A DNA stretch of 64,000 bases from contig CAYQMX010000006.1 of NCBI GenBank assembly GCA_964418745.1, forward strand, positions 196,198 to 260,197. The letters run 5' to 3'. Each line of letters opens with the position of its first letter. Position 1 is the first letter of the stretch. The translations under genes and the position numbers were made by a program. Source of the DNA: Scleromatobacter sp964418745. GTDB lineage: Bacteria > Pseudomonadota > Gammaproteobacteria > Burkholderiales > Burkholderiaceae_C. Under the pieces are notes generated by a model. That model ran no database searches, had not been told where the DNA came from, and was given only the letters and a program-made list of their open reading frames with translations. Below are positions 41,348 through 50,306 of this stretch, piece by piece.

Positions 41348-42478
41348 TCAGGCGGCGCCGGCGGTCCCGCGCAGGCGCGCCCGCGTGCGGGCCGGCGTGT
41401 TGCCGAACCAGTCGCGGCAGGCGCGGTTGAACGAGCTTTGCTCGCGGTAGCCCAGCATGAAGGCGACGTCGGTGAGGTTGAGCTGCGAATCGCGCAGCAG
41501 CGCCTCGGCGAGCGACTGGCGGGCGGCGTCGTGCACGGCCTGGAAGTTGGTGCCCGCCTCGGCCAGCTTGCGCTGCAGCGTGCGGGTGCTCAGCGCCAGC
41601 GCCGTGGCCACGTCGTCGACGCGGGCGCGGTCGTTGGCGAGCTGCGCTGCCACCTCGCGCCGCACGTCGGTGACGATGCGGGGCTCGGAGGTCTCGCGCC
41701 GCCGCGCGGCCAGCAGCTCGTCGGCGTGGCGCTGCAGCACCGTCAGCATGCTGCCGTCGGCGTTCGGTACCGGCCGGTCCAGCAAGGCGGCATCGAAGCG
41801 GCCGTAGGCGGCCGGCGCGCCGTAGACCACGGCGGGTCCGAACACCTGGGCGTGGGCGGCGCGGACGTCGGCGTCCGGGGCCGGGTAGGGCAGCCCGATC
41901 TCGCGCACCGGCAGGCGCTCGTGCGCGAGCCAGCTGACGAAGGTCAGGATGCCGGCCAGCACGCTGTCGCACAGGTGGCGCGCCTGGTCGGGGCTGCAGC
42001 GGTCCAGCCAGGGCGTGTCCCAGTAGTAGGTGGCCACGCCGTCGCGCTCGTCCAGGCGCGAGCGCCCGAGGTCATGGGCCAGGCCCTCGTAGCGGCGCGT
42101 CTGCACGAAGGCGCCGCGCAGCGTGGTGCAGGCGCACACCACCAGGCCGTAGAACGGGTAGGTGGACAGCCGCGCGTGCAGCCCGGCATGCAGTCCGAAC
42201 AGCGGGTCGCCGGCCAGTCGGTGGCCGGCACCCAGCAGCGCGAGGTAGTCGGTCACCGCCAGGCTGTCGCGACCGGCGTCGAGCGTGTCGTCGGACCAGC
42301 CCAGGTCGGCGCAGATCGCCGCCGCGCTCACGCCCAGGGCCTGGGCGGTGGCCACGGCCGTCTGCGCATACGCCATCGCCACGCGCGCGTCGGCTGCCGG
42401 CGGGATCGGGCAGGGCGCGTCCGCGTCAGGGGCGGTGGAGGAGGGCGGAACCGGCGTCGGCGCGGGCGGGACTGGCAT
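41348..42478 (-). CDS. AraC-family transcriptional regulator
   Basis: 376 residues. The N-terminal ~200 residues are an arabinose-binding-like sensor domain of the OruR/ArgR-type AraC group (SAAAICADLGWSDDTLD, LGAGHRLAGDPLFGLHAG). The C-terminal two HTH motifs are VDDVATALALSTRTLQRKLAEAG and LTDVAFMLGYREQSSFNRACRDWFGNTPAR. It diverges by 135 bp from the AGPS-like/GlpD/FGGY operon and is its likely activator. Start MPVPPAPT with a Pro-rich leader; an internal Met (MAYAQTA) is possible. Confidence 0.88.
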   Translation of the reverse strand: MPVPPAPTPVPPSSTAPDADAPCPIPPAADARVAMAYAQTAVATAQALGVSAAAICADLGWSDDTLDAGRDSLAVTDYLALLGAGHRLAGDPLFGLHAGLHARLSTYPFYGLVVCACTTLRGAFVQTRRYEGLAHDLGRSRLDERDGVATYYWDTPWLDRCSPDQARHLCDSVLAGILTFVSWLAHERLPVREIGLPYPAPDADVRAAHAQVFGPAVVYGAPAAYGRFDAALLDRPVPNADGSMLTVLQRHADELLAARRRETSEPRIVTDVRREVAAQLANDRARVDDVATALALSTRTLQRKLAEAGTNFQAVHDAARQSLAEALLRDSQLNLTDVAFMLGYREQSSFNRACRDWFGNTPARTRARLRGTAGAA

Positions 42479-42613
42479 GTTGTGGCAACTCGCCTGTCGG
42501 CGAAAGACAAGCCTGCAAGGCGCGTTCGTCGCACCATGGCGGCCTGGCGCGAAGCCGGCACGCGGACGTGCCGACGGCACGCCTGTCGACCTGGAAAAAC
42601 GAGTATAGCCACG

Positions 42614-44230
42614 ATGACGATGGAACGACGCTGGAACGGCTGGGGCGATGCCCGGGTGGACGAGGAACTCAAGCCCGAGGCGCGCGACTTCCTGGGGCAG
42701 GCGATCGGCGCCGGGCAGCCGCGGCCGGACGCGAGCTTCGCCGAGGCGCTCGCGCAGGTCGACGCGCAGCCCTCGCGGCTGCCGCCGCACCCGCTGGTGG
42801 ACACCCGCGCCGAGACCCGGCTGCGCGCCAGCTTCGGGCAGTCGATGCACGACTGGCTGCGGCTGCGTTTCGGCGTGCTGGGCCGCGTGACCGACGGGGT
42901 CGCGTTCGCGAACGACGCCGCCGAGGTGCGCACGCTGCTGGCCTGGGCGCGCGACCACGGCGTGCAGGTGCTGCCCGCGGGCGGCGCGACCAGCGTCGCC
43001 GGCCACCTGACGCCGGTCGGCGCGGCGCCGGTGCTCACCCTGAACATGGGCCGCATGATGCGGCTGCTCGATCTCGATCCGGTGGCGCAGCTCGCACGCT
43101 TCGAGGCGGGCGTGGCCGGGCCCGACCTGGAGGCGCAACTGCGCGCCCACGGCTTCACGCTGGGCCACTTCCCGCAGAGCTTCGAGCTGTCGACCCTCGG
43201 CGGCTGGATCGTCACGCGCTCGTCCGGCCAGCAGTCGGCGCGCTACGGCCGCATCGAGCAGCTGTTCGCCGGCGGCACGCTGCAGACGCCCGAGCGCGAA
43301 TGGACGCTGCCCACGTTCCCGGCCTCGGCTGCCGGTCCCGACCTGCGCGAATGGGTGCTGGGCTCCGAAGGCCGCCTGGGCGTGCTCACCGAGGCCAGCG
43401 TGCGCGTCACGCGCGCGCCGGCCGCCGAGCAGTTCGTGGGCGTGTTCTTTCCCGACTGGGCCAGCGGCGCCGCGGCGGTGCGCGAGCTCGCGCAGGCGAA
43501 GGCGGGGCTGTCGATGCTGCGGCTGTCCAATGCGGCGGAAACCTTCACCACGCTGCGCATGGCCGGCCACGCGCGCGCCATCGGCTGGCTCGAGCGCTGG
43601 CTCGCGCTGCGCGGCGCGGGCGCGGGCAAGTGCCTGCTGCTGGCCGGCTTCACCGGCGCCAGCCCGGGCGCGGTGCGGGCGCTGCGGCGCGCGGCGGCGA
43701 CGGTCTGGCGCGCGCACGGCGGCGTGTCCACCGGCACGCTGCTGGGCGCCAAGTGGCAGGCGCGGCGCTTCTCCGGCGTCTACCTGCGCAATGCGCTGTG
43801 GGACGCCGGCTACGCCGTGGACACGATGGAGACCGCCTGCGACTGGCCGCGGGTGGACGCGATGGTGCAGGCGCTCGAGAGCGCGGGCCGGGACGCGCTC
43901 GCGCGGCACGGCGAGCGCACCCATTGCTATACCCACCTGTCGCACGTCTACGCGCAGGGCTCCAGCGTGTACTCGACCTTCGTCTATCGCATCGGGCCCG
44001 ACTACGACAGCGCGCTGGCGCGCTGGCAGTCGCTGAAGACGGCCGTGGGCGACGCCATCGTCGCCCACGGCGGCACCATCACGCACCAGCACGGCGTGGG
44101 CAAGGACCACGCGCGCTGGCTGCCCGCCGAGAAGGGCGCCACGGGCATGGCGGCCATCGCCGCGATGGTGCGCGAGTTCGACCCGCACGGCGTGATGGCG
44201 CGCGGCAACCTGCTCGGGGACCTCGAGTGA
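42614..44230 (+). CDS. FAD-binding oxidase, alkyl-DHAP-synthase-like
   Basis: 538 residues. Vanillyl-alcohol-oxidase fold: FAD site VLPAGGATSVAGHLTP and FELSTLGGWIVTRSSGQQSARYG, plus a C-terminal GGTITHQHGVGKDH. This last motif and the RSSGQ-S--YG loop are those of alkyldihydroxyacetonephosphate synthase (AGPS), which swaps an acyl for an alkyl chain in ether lipids. Bacterial relatives often sit beside GlpD and FGGY kinase genes and their reaction is unsettled; D-lactate/glycolate oxidase is the other option. First gene of an operon with GTGA and ATGA overlaps. Confidence 0.85.
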   Translation: MTMERRWNGWGDARVDEELKPEARDFLGQAIGAGQPRPDASFAEALAQVDAQPSRLPPHPLVDTRAETRLRASFGQSMHDWLRLRFGVLGRVTDGVAFANDAAEVRTLLAWARDHGVQVLPAGGATSVAGHLTPVGAAPVLTLNMGRMMRLLDLDPVAQLARFEAGVAGPDLEAQLRAHGFTLGHFPQSFELSTLGGWIVTRSSGQQSARYGRIEQLFAGGTLQTPEREWTLPTFPASAAGPDLREWVLGSEGRLGVLTEASVRVTRAPAAEQFVGVFFPDWASGAAAVRELAQAKAGLSMLRLSNAAETFTTLRMAGHARAIGWLERWLALRGAGAGKCLLLAGFTGASPGAVRALRRAAATVWRAHGGVSTGTLLGAKWQARRFSGVYLRNALWDAGYAVDTMETACDWPRVDAMVQALESAGRDALARHGERTHCYTHLSHVYAQGSSVYSTFVYRIGPDYDSALARWQSLKTAVGDAIVAHGGTITHQHGVGKDHARWLPAEKGATGMAAIAAMVREFDPHGVMARGNLLGDLE

Positions 44231-45915
44231 ACGCTGCGCCGGAGCACACCGACGTCGACCTGCTGGTGATCGGCGGCGGCATCGCCGGCGCCGGGGTGGC
44301 GCTGGAGGCCGCGCGCCGCGGCGTCGACGTGATGCTGGTGGAGGCGCGCGACTTCGCCTGGGGCAGCTCGTCGCGCTCCTCCAAGCTCGTGCATGGCGGG
44401 CTGCGCTACCTGCGCGAAGGCGCGTTCGGCCTGACCCGCGAATCGGTGCGCGAGCGCGGCCGTCTGCTGGAAGACGTGCCCGGCCTGGTCGAGCCGCAGC
44501 GCTTCCTGATGGGCCACTACGCCGGCAGTTCGCCGAGCCGCCGCACGCTGGGCGCGGGCCTGGCGATCTACGACGCGCTGGCGGGCCGGCGCACGCGCGC
44601 GTTCCACTCGCCCGCGCAGGTGAACGCGATCGCCCCGCACCTGGCCGCCGCGCACCTGCTGGGCGCGTCGAGCTACCTCGACGCGAAGACCGACGACGCG
44701 CGCCTGGTGATGCGCGTGCTGCAGGAGGCGCAGGCGCACGGCGCGCGCGTGTTCAACCGCGCCGCCGTGAAGACGCTGCTGCGCGCGGGCGATGCCGACG
44801 CGCCGGCGTCGTCGCCGGCCGGGGACGGCGCCGCCGCGCCGCGCCCGGGCACGGTGGTGGGCGCGCGCATCGAGGGCGCGGGCTTCACCGGCCGCGTGCG
44901 GGCGCGCTGCGTCGTCAACGCCACCGGATTCTGGGCCGACGGCCTGCGCCGCGGCCTGGGCGCGCCGATGCTGCGGCCGCTGCGCGGCAGCCACCTCGTG
45001 TTCCCGCTGTGGAAGCTGCCGGTCGCCCAGTCGGTGGGCCTGCTGCACCCGCGCGACGGCCGCCCGGTGTTCGCCACGCCGTGGGAGGGCGTGGCCCTGG
45101 TCGGCACCACCGACCTCGACCACCCCGACGATCCCGACATCGAGCCGCGCATCAGCGCCGCGGAGACGGCCTACCTGATGGAGGCGCTGCGCCACGCGTT
45201 CCCGCGCCTGGACCTGCGTGCCGCCGACGCGATCTGCAGCTTCGCCGGCGTGCGACCCGTGGTCGACGATCGCGCCGCCGGCGGCGACCCGTCGCAGGCG
45301 CCGCGCGAGCACGTGGTGCGCGACGAGCACGGCCTGGTCACCGTCACCGGCGGCAAGCTGACCACCTTCCGCGTCAACGCGCTCGACGCGCTGCGCCACG
45401 CCGCGCCCTACCTGGCGCGTCCGGTGGCGCGCGGCGCCTTCGCGCCGACGGCGGTCGCCGGCGACGACACCGGAACGCCGGCGCCTGCGCCGATGAGCGC
45501 CGCCGACTTCGACTACCGCACGGCCGACCCCATCTTCGCGCCCGCGGACGAAGTGCCCGCGCTGGCGGCGCTGCCGCACGGGCTGCGCAGCCGCCTCGTC
45601 GGTCGCTTCGGTGCGCACGCGCCGGCCCTGCTGCGCGAGGCCGCGCCCGCCGAGCTCGAGGCGGTGGCCGGCACGGCCACGTCCTGGGCCGAGCTGCACT
45701 GGTCGCTGCGTCACGAGCAGGTGCGCCATCTCGACGACCTGCTGCTGCGGCGCACCCGCCTGGGCCTGCTGCTGCCCGACGGCGCCGCGGCGCTGCTGCC
45801 GCGCCTGGAACCGGTCGCGCGCGAGGCGCTGGGCTGGTCCGTCGGACAATGGCGCGACGAGTGCGAGCGCTACGCACGCATCGTCTCCCACTGCTACTCG
45901 GTGCCCACCCCATGA
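44227..45915 (+). CDS. glpD: Glycerol-3-phosphate dehydrogenase/oxidase (GlpD-like)
   Basis: 562 residues, GTG start overlapping the previous stop (GTGA). FAD Rossmann motif DLLVIGGGIAGAGVALEAARRG at the N terminus, GSSSRSSKLVHGGLRYL, then C-terminal VTVTGGKLTTFR. It oxidises sn-glycerol 3-phosphate to dihydroxyacetone phosphate and feeds electrons to quinone at the membrane. A low-complexity insertion (DADAPASSPAGDGAAAPRPG, ~195-215) separates two parts of the FAD domain. With an AGPS-like partner upstream, the DHAP could be a precursor for ether lipids (inference). Confidence 0.9.
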   Translation: MNAAPEHTDVDLLVIGGGIAGAGVALEAARRGVDVMLVEARDFAWGSSSRSSKLVHGGLRYLREGAFGLTRESVRERGRLLEDVPGLVEPQRFLMGHYAGSSPSRRTLGAGLAIYDALAGRRTRAFHSPAQVNAIAPHLAAAHLLGASSYLDAKTDDARLVMRVLQEAQAHGARVFNRAAVKTLLRAGDADAPASSPAGDGAAAPRPGTVVGARIEGAGFTGRVRARCVVNATGFWADGLRRGLGAPMLRPLRGSHLVFPLWKLPVAQSVGLLHPRDGRPVFATPWEGVALVGTTDLDHPDDPDIEPRISAAETAYLMEALRHAFPRLDLRAADAICSFAGVRPVVDDRAAGGDPSQAPREHVVRDEHGLVTVTGGKLTTFRVNALDALRHAAPYLARPVARGAFAPTAVAGDDTGTPAPAPMSAADFDYRTADPIFAPADEVPALAALPHGLRSRLVGRFGAHAPALLREAAPAELEAVAGTATSWAELHWSLRHEQVRHLDDLLLRRTRLGLLLPDGAAALLPRLEPVAREALGWSVGQWRDECERYARIVSHCYSVPTP

Positions 45916-47483
45916 CCGACGCCCGCTCCGACGACCTGTTGCTCTCGATCGACTGCGGCACCCAGAGCGCGCGCGCGCTGCTGTTCGATCCGCTGGGCAA
46001 CCTGGTGGCGAAGTCGCAGGTGGCCCTCGACGACTACGTCGTCGAGCAACCCGGCTGGATGGCCCACGACGTCGAGGGCTTCTGGGCGGCGTGCGCGCGC
46101 GCCTGCCGCCAGCTGTGGCTGGACCGGCCCGAGCTGGCGGCGCGCGTGCGCGGCGTCAGCGCCACCACCCAGCGCGGCACCATCATGCCGCTGGCCGCCG
46201 ACGGCAGCGCCGTGATGCCGGCGCTGATCTGGCTGGACCAGCGCCGCGCGACTCGGGTGCCGCGGATCGGCGCCGCGTGGCGGGCCGCGTTCCGCCTGGC
46301 CGGCGTCGGCGACACGGTGGCCTACTTCCAGCGCGAGGCCGAGGTCAACTGGTGGGCGGAGAACGAGCCCGCGGCCTGGGCGCGCACGCACAAGGTGCTG
46401 CTGCTGTCGGGCCTGCTGAACTGGAAGCTCACCGGCGATTTCGTCGACTCGGTCGGTTCCCAGGTGGGCTACGTGCCGTTCGACTTCAAGGCGCACGCGT
46501 GGGCGAAGCCGTCCGACTGGAAGTGGCAGGCGCTGGCGATCCGCCGCGAGTTGCTGCCCGAACTGCGTCCGGTGGGCTCGCTGCTCGGCCGGGTCAGCGC
46601 CGCGGCCAGTACGGCCACGGGTATCCCGGCCGGCGTGCCGGTGATCGCCGCGGCGGCCGACAAGGCTTGCGAGGTGCTGGGCTCGGGCTGCCTCGAGCCG
46701 GACGTGGGCGGCATCTCCTACGGCACCACCGCCACCATCAACGTGTGCACGCGCCGCTACGTCGAGGCGCTCTCGTTCGTGCCGCCGTACCCGGCCGCGC
46801 TGCCGGGCCACTACGACAGCGAGGTGCAGATCTTTCGCGGCTACTGGATGGTGCGCTGGTTCAAGGAGCAGTTCGGCGACCGCGAGCGCCATGCGGCGCA
46901 GGCGCGCGGGGTGGCGCCCGAGGCCTTGTTCGACGAGCTGGTCGCCGCGGTGCCGCCCGGCTCGCTGGGCCTCGTCCTGCAGCCTTACTGGACCCCGGGC
47001 ATCCGCCACCCCGGCCCCGACGCCAAGGGCGCGATCATCGGCTTCGGCGACGCCCACACGCGGGCGCACGTGTACCGCGCGATCCTGGAAGGGCTGGCCT
47101 ACGCGCTGCGCGACGGCCGCGAGCGCATCGAGAAGAAGACCGGCGTGGCGCTGACCGAGCTGCGCGTTTCCGGCGGCGGCTCGCAGTCCGACGCCGCTCT
47201 GCAGCTGACCGCCGACATCTTCCGCCTGCCGGCCAGCCGGCCGCACGTGTACGAGACCAGCGGCCTGGGCGCGGCCATCGACTGCGCGGTCGGACTGGGA
47301 CTGCACCCCGATTTCGCGACCGCCGTGCGGTCCATGACGCGCGTCGCGCGCACCTTCGAGCCCGACCCGCGCCACGCCGCGCTGTACGACGAGCTCTACG
47401 GACAGGTCTACCAGAAGATGTACGCGCGGCTGGCGCCGCTGTATGCGCGCATCCGCGACATCACGGGCTATCCCGCGCGTTGA
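45912..47483 (+). CDS. FGGY-family carbohydrate kinase
   Basis: 523 residues, ATG overlapping the GlpD stop. FGGY N-domain LLLSIDCGTQSARALLFDPLGNLVAK (phosphate loop), VSATTQRGTIMPL, and C-domain GISYGTTATINV and LRVSGGGSQSDAALQLTADIF. It lacks the GTTSSR loop of true glycerol kinase, so the substrate may be glycerol, a sugar alcohol or a related polyol. In this operon it would deliver the phosphorylated substrate for GlpD. Its 3' end overlaps the convergent GNAT gene by 23 bp. Confidence 0.87.
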   Translation: MTDARSDDLLLSIDCGTQSARALLFDPLGNLVAKSQVALDDYVVEQPGWMAHDVEGFWAACARACRQLWLDRPELAARVRGVSATTQRGTIMPLAADGSAVMPALIWLDQRRATRVPRIGAAWRAAFRLAGVGDTVAYFQREAEVNWWAENEPAAWARTHKVLLLSGLLNWKLTGDFVDSVGSQVGYVPFDFKAHAWAKPSDWKWQALAIRRELLPELRPVGSLLGRVSAAASTATGIPAGVPVIAAAADKACEVLGSGCLEPDVGGISYGTTATINVCTRRYVEALSFVPPYPAALPGHYDSEVQIFRGYWMVRWFKEQFGDRERHAAQARGVAPEALFDELVAAVPPGSLGLVLQPYWTPGIRHPGPDAKGAIIGFGDAHTRAHVYRAILEGLAYALRDGRERIEKKTGVALTELRVSGGGSQSDAALQLTADIFRLPASRPHVYETSGLGAAIDCAVGLGLHPDFATAVRSMTRVARTFEPDPRHAALYDELYGQVYQKMYARLAPLYARIRDITGYPAR

Positions 47484-48030
47484 CCGGATCGGTTCGCCAC
47501 CACAGCAGGACCGACGTGCCGTCGCTGCGCGGTGGCGCGGGCGCGAACCCGCACGACACCAGCAGCGCCGCCATCGCTGCCGAGCGCGGGCCGCAGCGGG
47601 CGTAGACCACCGCGCTGCGCGACTCCTCGACGAGGCTGTCGACGAGCTGGCGTCCAAGCCCGCGGCCCCGCCAGGCCGGATGCACTGCCAGCGCGAACAG
47701 CTCGATGCGCTCGCACCAGGATCCGGGCGACTGTTCCACCAGGATCGCGAAACCCGCGCGGGCCTGGCCGACCTGGAGGACGAACGCCCGCCCGGCCGCC
47801 CCGTCGCGGGTATCCGGCAGCGGCGTCACGCCGTCTGCCACGATGGCCTGCACCTGTCGCCACAGCCCGGCCAGCACGTCGGGCCGGCGGGCGTCGCAGG
47901 CGAAATGGCCGCCGCGCGACTCCGCGACGATCCCCTCGACGATGAAGGGAACGTCGCCCGGCGACGCGAGATGGATGCGGGCAAGCACCGCGGGCGGGGC
48001 CGCGGCCTCGCGGAGCGTCGGATCGGACAC
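47461..48030 (-). CDS. GNAT-family N-acetyltransferase
   Basis: 189 residues from the GTG at 48030 (VSDPTLREAA); a GTG at 48105 gives 25 more. GNAT core: HLASPGDVPFIVEGIVAESRGG, acetyl-CoA loop ELFALAVHPAWRGRGLGRQLVDSLVEESR (Q/RxxGxG/A form RGRGLG) and a final strand PRSDGTSVLLWW. The substrate is unknown. Neither start has a clear ribosome-binding site. Together with the upstream VOC gene (same strand, ~130 bp) it may be one transcript. Confidence 0.8.
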   Translation of the reverse strand: MSDPTLREAAAPPAVLARIHLASPGDVPFIVEGIVAESRGGHFACDARRPDVLAGLWRQVQAIVADGVTPLPDTRDGAAGRAFVLQVGQARAGFAILVEQSPGSWCERIELFALAVHPAWRGRGLGRQLVDSLVEESRSAVVYARCGPRSAAMAALLVSCGFAPAPPRSDGTSVLLWWRTDPVNARDSP

Positions 48031-48165
48031 GCTGCGCGCCTGGGGAGTGGAGAAGCCTCCGTTGTATCGGCGCGCGCCGGTGCCGGCTTGCGCGGGGCTG
48101 CGCACGGGCCGAACGCAGGCTGTCGCTGGCCCGTCGACGGCCTGTCGCCCCTCGACGCCGGGACG

Positions 48166-48561
48166 TCACGCGCCGGTCTCGGGCGCTTGGCAGACGGCCT
48201 CGATGTTGTGGCCGTCCGGGTCGTGCACGAAGGCGCCGTAGTAGTCCGGATGGTAGTGGGCCCGGATGCCCGGGGGCCCGTTGTCCGTGCCACCGGCGGC
48301 CAGCGCGGCCGCGTGGAACGCGCGCACCTGGGCACGGCTGGCCACGCGGAACGCGATGTGCACGGCGGGCCGGTTGGGCGTGCCCTGGGCGATCCAGAAG
48401 TCGGGCTTGGGCGGCTCGCCGAAGCCGGCCACCGGGGCGCTGCCGGTGACCTCGGCCCCGAGCTCCATCAGCTTCTGGTAGCCGATGGCGCCGAGCGCCG
48501 CCGTGTAGAAGGCCTTGCTGGCCGCGAAATCGCTGACGGTCACGCCGGTGTGGTCGATCAT
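48166..48561 (-). CDS. Glyoxalase/VOC-superfamily protein
   Basis: 131 residues, start MIDHTGVTV. Paired beta-alpha-beta-beta-beta modules: HTGVTVSDFAASKAFYTAALGAIGYQKL and AVHIAFRVASRAQVRAFHAAALAAGG. Potential metal ligands are His4, His68, and Glu in the last strand (DPDGHNIEAV), the usual VOC arrangement. Reaction unknown; such single-domain proteins often act on small thiol adducts or aromatic compounds. Confidence 0.88.
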   Translation of the reverse strand: MIDHTGVTVSDFAASKAFYTAALGAIGYQKLMELGAEVTGSAPVAGFGEPPKPDFWIAQGTPNRPAVHIAFRVASRAQVRAFHAAALAAGGTDNGPPGIRAHYHPDYYGAFVHDPDGHNIEAVCQAPETGA

Positions 48562-48702
48562 GGAGCGGGCTCCGGAGAGGATGGGGGACGGGCCATTCTG
48601 CGACAGCGCCGCGCGGCGATCCCCCCAGGTCCACGGGTGCGCACGGGGCCACGCGGCGCGTAGACTGCCCGGCACTGCAACCAATCCCGCCGGGAGATGC
48701 CC

Positions 48703-49608
48703 ATGTCGACCCGTCTTCGGTGCCCAGCGTTCCTGGCCGCGATCGCCGCGGCGCTGCTGGGTGGCTGCGCCGCGCAGATGCAGCCGGTGGCCGATTTCGG
48801 TGCCGCCGCCAACCACCTCGCGACGGTCTACAAGCCCTTCGCCGCCGGCATGGACGGCAGCTGCGAGCAGCGCGAGCGCTACGTCGCGCTGGCCAACCCG
48901 GGCCCGTTCGACGATGCCGTCGCCCAGCGCGCCGCCGCGGCCAGGTGCGCCCCGCTGAAGGAGGCTGGCGCCACGGCGGCCCTGTTCGGCCAGGCGCTGG
49001 GCGACTACGCGTCGGCGCTGGCCAAGGTGTCGGGTGCCAAGGCCACCGCGTTCGACGGCGACATCCGCGACCTGTCCGGCGCTGCGGGCAAGCTCGCCAC
49101 GCGCGGCGGCACGCCCATCTTCGACAGCGCCAAGCTGGGCGCCGCCACCAAGCTGGCCCGCGCCGCGGCGGCCCTGTTGACCGAGGCCAAGCTGCAGGCG
49201 CTCACGCGCGGCACCCTGCAGGACAACCACGACGCGCTGGCGGTGGTCGTCGGGGCGATGAAGGCCTACGCGCAAGGCATCTACTCGGGGCAGCTGGCCG
49301 ACACCCACGACATCATGGCCGGCGAACTGGGCCGCCTCGTGCGCGCCTCCAACGCGCCCACGCAGGCCGACGTCGAGGCCCGCCTGCCGTGGCGCTACGC
49401 GCAGGCCGCCGCGCGCGCCGACATTGCCGCCAACGAGCTCGAGGCGCGTCGCGTGCGCGAGTTCGCGCGGGCCGCCGACGCGCTGGTGGCCGCCCACGCC
49501 GACCTGATCGCCAACTTCGACAAGATCGGCGGCGCCCGTCGCCTCGAACTGGTGGCGGCCTTCGTGGCCCAGGTGCAGGCGATCAACGACGACGCCGCCG
49601 CCTTGTAG
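48703..49608 (+). CDS. Predicted lipoprotein, unknown family
   Basis: 301 residues. Lipoprotein signal peptide with lipobox LLGGC (Cys ~20). GGGAG lies 6 nt before the ATG at 48703; the ATG at 48697 overlaps that signal and was rejected. The mature part is nearly all helical and Ala-rich, with two Cys (SCEQRERY, ARCAPLKEA) that could pair, and heptad-like helices toward the end (ADALVAAHADLIANFDKIGG). I recognise no domain. The next gene, 18 bp downstream, is likewise uncharacterised, and the two are probably co-expressed. Confidence 0.75.
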   Translation: MSTRLRCPAFLAAIAAALLGGCAAQMQPVADFGAAANHLATVYKPFAAGMDGSCEQRERYVALANPGPFDDAVAQRAAAARCAPLKEAGATAALFGQALGDYASALAKVSGAKATAFDGDIRDLSGAAGKLATRGGTPIFDSAKLGAATKLARAAAALLTEAKLQALTRGTLQDNHDALAVVVGAMKAYAQGIYSGQLADTHDIMAGELGRLVRASNAPTQADVEARLPWRYAQAAARADIAANELEARRVREFARAADALVAAHADLIANFDKIGGARRLELVAAFVAQVQAINDDAAAL

Positions 49609-49626
49609 ACCTGACCGAGGATCGCC

Positions 49627-50079
49627 ATGACCGACCCCACCGCCGCCGACATCGCCGCCGCCGCGCTCGCCGCGACGGCCGCGCCCACCGACGCCGAGAC
49701 CGCCGAGGCGATCGCGCAACTGGCCGACGTGGCCGGCCACGCGTCCACCGCGCTGTTCAACTACCGGCGCGACAACCCGTCGGCGCCCGACGTGGCGCGC
49801 GCGCTGAACCTGGAGATGACGCTCGACCAACGCGCCATCGACCTGCGCGTGAAGGCAGTGCGCCTGCTCGGCGAGCAGGCCGCGGAGGCCATCGCCCAGG
49901 TCAGGGATGCCGCGGCCCAGGTCGACGGCTTCCTCGCCAAGGTCGCGAAGATCGAGGGCCAGCTGGTCATCGCCAGCGCGGTCGTCGGGCTGGCGAGCGC
50001 CGCCCTGGTGGGCGATGCGGGCGGCATCCTGGGCGCCGTCGCCGGCGTGCGCACGGCGCTCCAATCGGCCAAGGCCTGA
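49627..50079 (+). CDS. Small helical protein with C-terminal hydrophobic end, unknown
   Basis: 150 residues, no signal peptide, AGGATCG before the ATG. Long Ala-rich helices (LEMTLDQRAIDLRVKAVRLLGEQAAEAIAQV) and then a Gly/Ala-rich hydrophobic tract (LVIASAVVGLASAALVGDAGGILGAVAGV). No family recognised. Paired with the lipoprotein gene upstream; a periplasmic/cytosolic partner across the inner membrane is possible but unproven. Confidence 0.7.
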   Translation: MTDPTAADIAAAALAATAAPTDAETAEAIAQLADVAGHASTALFNYRRDNPSAPDVARALNLEMTLDQRAIDLRVKAVRLLGEQAAEAIAQVRDAAAQVDGFLAKVAKIEGQLVIASAVVGLASAALVGDAGGILGAVAGVRTALQSAKA

Positions 50080-50113
50080 ACGGCCCCGGCCGCATCGCTG
50101 CGTCCGGGGCCGT
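50080..50113. terminator. Bidirectional GC hairpin between convergent genes
   Basis: ACGGCCCCGG (50080-50089) and CCGGGGCCGT (50104-50113) are perfect 10-bp arms; the loop adds CGCA/TGCG, extending the stem to ~14 pairs around TCGC with one mismatch. It stands exactly between the plus-strand gene ending at 50079 and the minus-strand gene ending at 50144. No T-run. Confidence 0.6.
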
Positions 50114-50143
50114 CCGGCCGGGTCGGAGTTGCCCGGAGAGGCG

Positions 50144-50290
50144 CTAGATCCCGCGGCCGCTGATCACGCGGAACAGGACCGCGATGATCGCGATGACCAG
50201 CAGGATGTGGATCAGGCCGCCCAGCGTCACCGAGGTGAGCATGCCGATGAGCCAGAGGATGACGAGTACGACGGCGATGGTGTAGAGCAT
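50144..50290 (-). CDS. Lmo0937-family small membrane protein
   Basis: 48 residues, two hydrophobic helices (MLYTIAVVLVILWLIGMLTS and GGLIHILLVIAIIAVLFRVI) ending SGRGI. This size and pattern are those of the Lmo0937/DUF5670 family, often stress-induced. GGAG upstream of the ATG. It follows a BON lipoprotein gene by 16 bp; the pair resembles envelope-stress genes seen together in proteobacteria. Confidence 0.8.
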   Translation of the reverse strand: MLYTIAVVLVILWLIGMLTSVTLGGLIHILLVIAIIAVLFRVISGRGI

Positions 50291-50306
50291 GGTTTTCTCC
50301 GAGTTC

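Noticed and set aside
45912..47483. Assigning the kinase as GlpK
   Set aside because: The phosphate-loop GTTSSR motif of glycerol kinase is replaced by CGTQSAR; left as an FGGY kinase.
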